Under the pieces are notes generated by a model, which was given only the letters and a program-made list of their open reading frames with translations, was not told the DNA's origin and made no database searches. A DNA stretch of 33,350 bases from Desulfuromonadaceae bacterium (GTDB lineage Bacteria > Desulfobacterota > Desulfuromonadia > Desulfuromonadales > Desulfuromonadaceae). Below, in pieces: positions 28,935-33,350 of the stretch; within the stretch, counting starts at the first letter, position 1, and every line of letters starts with the position of its first letter. The DNA lies in the NCBI GenBank assembly GCA_027065245.1, contig JAMOOS010000264.1, positions 1 to 33,350 on the forward strand, in the 5' to 3' direction. The position numbers were made by a program, and so were the translations under genes.

Positions 28935-29648
28935 GTGAAAGAAGAAGTGCAGTTGCTCATAGACTTGCAGGAGCTGGATCAACACATCATAAAGGGGCGT
29001 AAACAGCAGGAGCAGTTGCGCAAGGAACAGGCCAGGCTGGCAGTGCAGGCAGACAAACTGCGTGCAGTTATCGACCAACTGGATGAGCAGATTGCCACCG
29101 TTGAGGCTGAATGCGGTGAAACCAGTAAAGCGCTGGCGCTGGAGCAGGAGAATGTCGCCAAGGCTGAGGCGCGCCTGCCGGAGATCAAAACCCAGAAGGA
29201 ATATCTGGCGGTTCTAAAAGAAGCTGATACCGCCAAAAAACAGTGCAAGGATCTGCAGGAAAAAATCGATGCCAGTCAGGAAGTGCTGCAGGAACTGCAG
29301 GATAATCGCGATGAAAAGCAGCAGCAGCTAGAGGAGTTGCAGCAAAACAACGACAGCCGCAGCAATGAGATAGAGGCCGAACTTGTCAAGATTGACAAGT
29401 CCCTCAGCAGCGAGGATAACAAACGGGAGCGCCTGGCAAAAAAAGTGCCGGAGCAACTGCGTAAAACCTATGATATCCTGCTGCAGCGGCGTAACGGCGT
29501 GGCCATTGTCGAAGCGCGGCGCTATACCTGCCTCGGGTGCAACATGCACCTGCCGCCGCAGTTTTTTAACAACATGCTTAAGCATCAGGGGCTGGATAAC
29601 TGTCCTCATTGCAATCGACTGCTGTATATTCAGCCGCAGGAAAATTAA
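28935..29648 (+). CDS. Zinc ribbon domain protein with N-terminal coiled coil (DUF164-like)
   Basis: Long coiled coil; CLGCNMHLPPQFFNNML...LDNCPHCNRLLYI; GTG/ATG start after GGAGG. Confidence 0.88.
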   Translation: MKEEVQLLIDLQELDQHIIKGRKQQEQLRKEQARLAVQADKLRAVIDQLDEQIATVEAECGETSKALALEQENVAKAEARLPEIKTQKEYLAVLKEADTAKKQCKDLQEKIDASQEVLQELQDNRDEKQQQLEELQQNNDSRSNEIEAELVKIDKSLSSEDNKRERLAKKVPEQLRKTYDILLQRRNGVAIVEARRYTCLGCNMHLPPQFFNNMLKHQGLDNCPHCNRLLYIQPQEN

Positions 29649-29668
29649 ACACCGATAGCAGATCGTAA

Positions 29669-30049
29669 ACTGGTCGAAGAAGCACAGACGATCGCCGGTC
29701 TCTTGCGAGGCGGGAGGAAAGTCCGGGCTCCGCAGGGCGGGATGGTTCCTAACGGGAACCGGGGGTGACCCCAGGGACAGTGCCACAGAGAGCAGACCGC
29801 CTGCCAGTGGCAGGTAAGGGTGAAAGGGTGAGGTAAGAGCTCACCGGCTCCGCTGGTGACAGTGGAGGCCAGGTAAACCCCATCCGGAGCAAGGCCGAAT
29901 AGGGAAGCGTTTGAGGACGGCCCGTCCGAAGCTTCCGGGTTGGCTGCTTGAGGCCGTCGGCGACGGCGGTCCTAGAGGAATGATCGTCCCCCGGCGGCGG
30001 GTAACTGCCGTCGGGTACAGAACCCGGCTTACGGGCTTCTTCGGCCAGT
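29669..30049 (+). ncRNA. rnpB: RNase P RNA, bacterial type A
   Basis: Conserved GGCGGGAGGAAAGTCCGGGCTCC...CAGGGACAGTGCCACAGAGAGCAGACCGCC...AGGTAAGGGTGAAAGGGTG...GAGGCCAGGTAAACCCC...GCAAGGCCGAATAGGG...; ends pair (ACTGGTCGAAGAAGC / GCTTCTTCGGCCAGT). Confidence 0.96.
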
Positions 30050-30079
30050 GTTTACCGCTGGCGTGGCAAGGGATTGACA

Positions 30080-30628
30080 ATGGATGAGCAGCAGGCGGGC
30101 AACGCCCGGCGCTGGCAGGAGATCGTTACAGCACTGCAACGGGAGATCTCCTGTCTGGACGGTGAACAGCGGCGCTGGATTGAACAACGCCTGGCACTGG
30201 TGCATGCCCTGCAGCGGCAACTGCACCAGTTGTTTCTTGCCGCCGATGGCGCTGCTGCCTGCGCCCGCTGCGGCGGCGCCTGCTGCGAGCTGGGCCATAA
30301 TCACATGACACTGGTCAATCTGCTCGGTGTGCTGCTGAGTGCCACAGTGCCCGAAGCCGATTTCAGCCGAACCTGCCCGTTTCTGGGGGCCGACGGCTGC
30401 CGCCTGGCGGTGGAGGTGCGGCCATTCAACTGTGTTACCTTTATCTGCCCCGAACTGGAAGAGGCGCTGACACCGGCGCAACAGGAGCGGTTTTACGCCC
30501 TGGAGCGGCAACTGCGGGACCAGTATGCCGTATTTGATGAGCGCTATCTCGGCTCCGGAATGGTCGGGTTGCTGATTCGTAGTCGCCGTATCGGCAGCGC
30601 GCCGTTGCTGGCGCGAGTCGATGTCTAA
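30080..30628 (+). CDS. YkgJ family cysteine cluster protein
   Basis: CARCGGACCELGHNHMTL...CPFLGADGCRLAVEVRPFNCVTFICPE. Confidence 0.82.
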   Translation: MDEQQAGNARRWQEIVTALQREISCLDGEQRRWIEQRLALVHALQRQLHQLFLAADGAAACARCGGACCELGHNHMTLVNLLGVLLSATVPEADFSRTCPFLGADGCRLAVEVRPFNCVTFICPELEEALTPAQQERFYALERQLRDQYAVFDERYLGSGMVGLLIRSRRIGSAPLLARVDV

Positions 30629-30647
30629 CTGCTGGAGAGGTGCTGTG

Positions 30648-31676
30648 ATGAAATTATCGTTCAAACGTAAAAACGGCGAGCTCGATGAGCTTATCGACAA
30701 ATTGGTAGCTGCTACCGGCACCAAACATCCGCGCTATATCCGCGAGATGCTCATCGGCGTGCTCAAGGTCGGTGAGAGTGTCGATTACCCTGCTGATCTC
30801 AAATTGATGCGTACCACCCTCAAGGAGATGCGGCGTACCACCGAGGTGTTCGCTCCCTACCGGCGGCGGCGCAAGGTGACCATCTTTGGTTCGGCGCGCA
30901 CCGGCAGCGATGAACCCATCTACCGCAAATGTGTCGATTTTTCCCGTCTGCTGGCGCAGCATGATTACATGGTGATTACCGGCGGCGGCGGCGGCATTAT
31001 GCAAGCCGGTAACGAAGGTGCCGGTGAGGGCAACTCCTTTGCCGTCAATATTCGGCTGCCTTTTGAGCAGGATACCAACCGGGTGATGGAGCGCAGTGAG
31101 CGCACTATCCTGTACCGTTACTTTTTTAATCGCAAGGTGGCGTTTATCAAGGAGGCGGCGGCTATCGCTCTGTTTCCCGGCGGTTTTGGCACCATGGATG
31201 AGGCCATGGAAGTGCTTACCCTGCTGCAGACCGGTAAAACGGCGCCGATTCCGGTGGTGCTTATCGACGATGACGACGGCACCTACTGGGACGACTGGTT
31301 CCGCTTTGCCCGCGACGTGATGCTGCCCAAAGGGTTGATCTCCGGCGAGGATTTTGGCCTGTTTACCATTACCCGCGATGTTAGTGAGGCCTTTGATGTA
31401 ATCGATTCGTTTTACCGCGTCTATCACTCCAGTCGCTACGTGGATAATCTGCTGGTAATCCGTCTCAACCGTGAGCTGTCACCCCGGCAGATAGAGACCC
31501 TGGAGCGGGAATTCCCTGAAATTATGCTGCCCGGTACCCGTATCCGTGCGGTGAGCGCGTTCGATAAGGAAAAAGATCAGCCCGATCTGTGGGAGTTGCC
31601 ACGCCTGGCCATCGAATTCAACCGGCGCAGTTACGGTCTGCTAAATTCGTTTATCCGCCAGATCAACTCGTTTTAG
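30648..31676 (+). CDS. LOG family (TIGR00730-like) protein, putative nucleotide 5'-monophosphate nucleosidase
   Basis: VITGGGGGIMQAGNEGAGEG and IALFPGGFGTMDEAMEVLTLLQTGK match LOG motifs PGGxGTxxE. Confidence 0.9.
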   Translation: MKLSFKRKNGELDELIDKLVAATGTKHPRYIREMLIGVLKVGESVDYPADLKLMRTTLKEMRRTTEVFAPYRRRRKVTIFGSARTGSDEPIYRKCVDFSRLLAQHDYMVITGGGGGIMQAGNEGAGEGNSFAVNIRLPFEQDTNRVMERSERTILYRYFFNRKVAFIKEAAAIALFPGGFGTMDEAMEVLTLLQTGKTAPIPVVLIDDDDGTYWDDWFRFARDVMLPKGLISGEDFGLFTITRDVSEAFDVIDSFYRVYHSSRYVDNLLVIRLNRELSPRQIETLEREFPEIMLPGTRIRAVSAFDKEKDQPDLWELPRLAIEFNRRSYGLLNSFIRQINSF

Positions 31677-31686
31677 GGAGCGTAAC

Positions 31687-33350
31687 GTGGGCTATGCCAA
31701 TCTGCAGCAGTGTGTATCCGATCTGGAACAGAGCGGTCAACTGCTCCGTATCAATATTCCGGTGGACGCCCATCTGGAGGTGGCTGCCATTGTGCGCCGC
31801 GTATACGCCGCCGCCGGGCCGGCGCTGCTGTTTACCAACGTGCGCGGTAGCACCTTCCCGCTGCTGGGTAATCTGTTTGGCACCCTGGAGCGTACCCGTT
31901 ATATTTTTCGCGACACCCTGCCGACGCTGCAGAGCCTGGTGGATGCCAAACTCAACCCGGCGGCGGCGCTGAAAAAGCCGTGGCGCTTTATGGCCGCACC
32001 GCGTGCCGCCTGGCACATGCTGCCGCGCCGCGTGAGCACCGGTCCGGTACTGGCGCGGCAGTGCCGTGTCTCCCAACTGCCGCAACAGGTGGCCTGGCCT
32101 GATGACGGCGGCGCGTTTATCACCCTGCCGCAAGTTTACAGCGAAGATCCGCGCCAACCGGGCAGCCGCCACGCCAATTTAGGCATGTACCGGGTGCAGA
32201 TCAGCGGCAACGAGTATACGCCGGATGAGGAAGTGGGGCTGCATTATCAGATTCACCGTGGTATCGGTGTTCACCATCAGGCGGCGTGTCAGCGCGGTGA
32301 ACGGCTGCCGGTCAATATTTTTGTCGGCGGGGCGCCGGCCATGACGGTGGCGGCGGTGATGCCGCTGCCGGAGGGGATGCCGGAAACCAGCTTTGCCGGG
32401 GTACTGGCGGGGCGGCGTATCGATATGATAACCGCCGCCCAGTCTCCCAACGGGCTGCCGTTTCCGGCTCAGGCCGATTTTGTCCTGTGCGGCAGCATCG
32501 ATCCTCATACCACCCGCCCCGAAGGGCCGTTCGGCGATCATCTGGGCTATTACAGCCTGAAGCATGATTTCCCCGTGATGCGGGTGGAGGCGGTCTATCA
32601 CCGCGCCGATGCCATCTGGCCATTTACCAGCGTCGGTCGGCCACCGCAGGAGGATACCAGCTTCGGTGCGTTTATCCACGAGCTTACCGGCGCGCTGATT
32701 CCAACAGTGCTGCCGGGCGTGCAGGCGGTGCATGCTGTCGATGCCGCCGGGGTTCATCCACTGCTGTTGGCCATCGGCAGCGAACGTTACACCCCGTATC
32801 GCGACGCCGGTCGGCCACAGGAGCTGCTTACCCAGGCATGCGCCATTCTCGGTCAGGGGCAGTTGTCGCTGGCCAAGTACCTGTTTATTATCAACGGTAA
32901 CGATTGTTCCGGGCTGGATATCCATAACGTAGCGGAGTTTTTCGCCCAGGTGCTGCGGCGTTGCGACTGGCGGCGAGATCTCCATTTCCACACCTGTACC
33001 ACCATGGATACCCTCGATTACAGCGGCGGCGCGCTCAACAGCGGTTCCAAGGTGGTGGTGGCGGCCAGTGGCGCGCCGTGGCGTGAGCTGGCCACCGCGG
33101 TGCCGGAGCAGTTGCATCTGCCCGTTGGCTTCTCTTGTCCACGCGTAGCTATGCCGGGAGTGCTGGTGTTGTCCGGTCCGGCGTGCAGCAGTGCCGCTGG
33201 CGCGGCAGCGGCGGATATGCAGCGCTTTTGCGCCGCCTATGGCGGTGATGACGTCATCAACCGTTTTGCCGTGGTGGTGATCAGCGACGACAGTGAGTTT
33301 GCCGCAGCAAATTTGAATAACTTTCTCTGGAGTACTTTCACCCGTTCCGA
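31687..33350 (+). CDS. ubiD: UbiD family decarboxylase, truncated by the window end (not in the ORF track)
   Basis: GTG start; GYANLQQCVSDLEQSGQLLRINIPVDAHLEVAAIVRRVYAAAGPALLFTNVRGSTFPLLGNLFG...NLGMYRVQISG...ITAAQSPNGLPFPAQADFVLCGSIDPHTTRPEGPFGDHLGYYS; open to the last base. Confidence 0.93.
   Translation, partial: MGYANLQQCVSDLEQSGQLLRINIPVDAHLEVAAIVRRVYAAAGPALLFTNVRGSTFPLLGNLFGTLERTRYIFRDTLPTLQSLVDAKLNPAAALKKPWRFMAAPRAAWHMLPRRVSTGPVLARQCRVSQLPQQVAWPDDGGAFITLPQVYSEDPRQPGSRHANLGMYRVQISGNEYTPDEEVGLHYQIHRGIGVHHQAACQRGERLPVNIFVGGAPAMTVAAVMPLPEGMPETSFAGVLAGRRIDMITAAQSPNGLPFPAQADFVLCGSIDPHTTRPEGPFGDHLGYYSLKHDFPVMRVEAVYHRADAIWPFTSVGRPPQEDTSFGAFIHELTGALIPTVLPGVQAVHAVDAAGVHPLLLAIGSERYTPYRDAGRPQELLTQACAILGQGQLSLAKYLFIINGNDCSGLDIHNVAEFFAQVLRRCDWRRDLHFHTCTTMDTLDYSGGALNSGSKVVVAASGAPWRELATAVPEQLHLPVGFSCPRVAMPGVLVLSGPACSSAAGAAAADMQRFCAAYGGDDVINRFAVVVISDDSEFAAANLNNFLWSTFTRS

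Noticed and set aside
29328-29786. Minus-strand ORF overlapping the zinc-ribbon gene and rnpB
   Set aside because: Overlaps conserved RNase P RNA and a convincing plus-strand CDS.

Overview
33.35 kb of high-GC bacterial chromosome. Gene content (TRAP transporter with MCP/CheV, three-gene succinate dehydrogenase/fumarate reductase, Rrf2, DksA, UbiD) suggests a Desulfuromonas/Geobacter-like anaerobe, but this is inference. Mostly housekeeping or metabolic genes: cls, usp, a TRAP operon with two DctP paralogs and an MCP, cheV, an MMPL/RND + LolA-like + outer-membrane barrel cassette, tatD, tcdA-like thiF, TSUP permease, sdhCAB/frdCAB, gluQRS, rrf2, dksA, cmoA, cmoB, NUDIX, a CAU tRNA, nif3-like, zinc-ribbon protein, rnpB, YkgJ-like, LOG-family and a ubiD cut by the window end. 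The most interesting item is absent from the supplied ORF track: a 55-codon minus-strand gene (1760..1593) directly downstream of usp. It has a good Shine-Dalgarno and an in-frame UGA (codon 30) followed by 25 sense codons and TAG. A perfect hairpin with a GGU-containing loop sits about 15 nt after the UGA, as expected for a bacterial SECIS. I read it as a candidate small membrane selenoprotein with a U-x3-C motif. A second notable item is an orphan fragment resembling the C-terminal HEPN part of a CRISPR-associated CARF protein (2400..2837), with no CRISPR array nearby.
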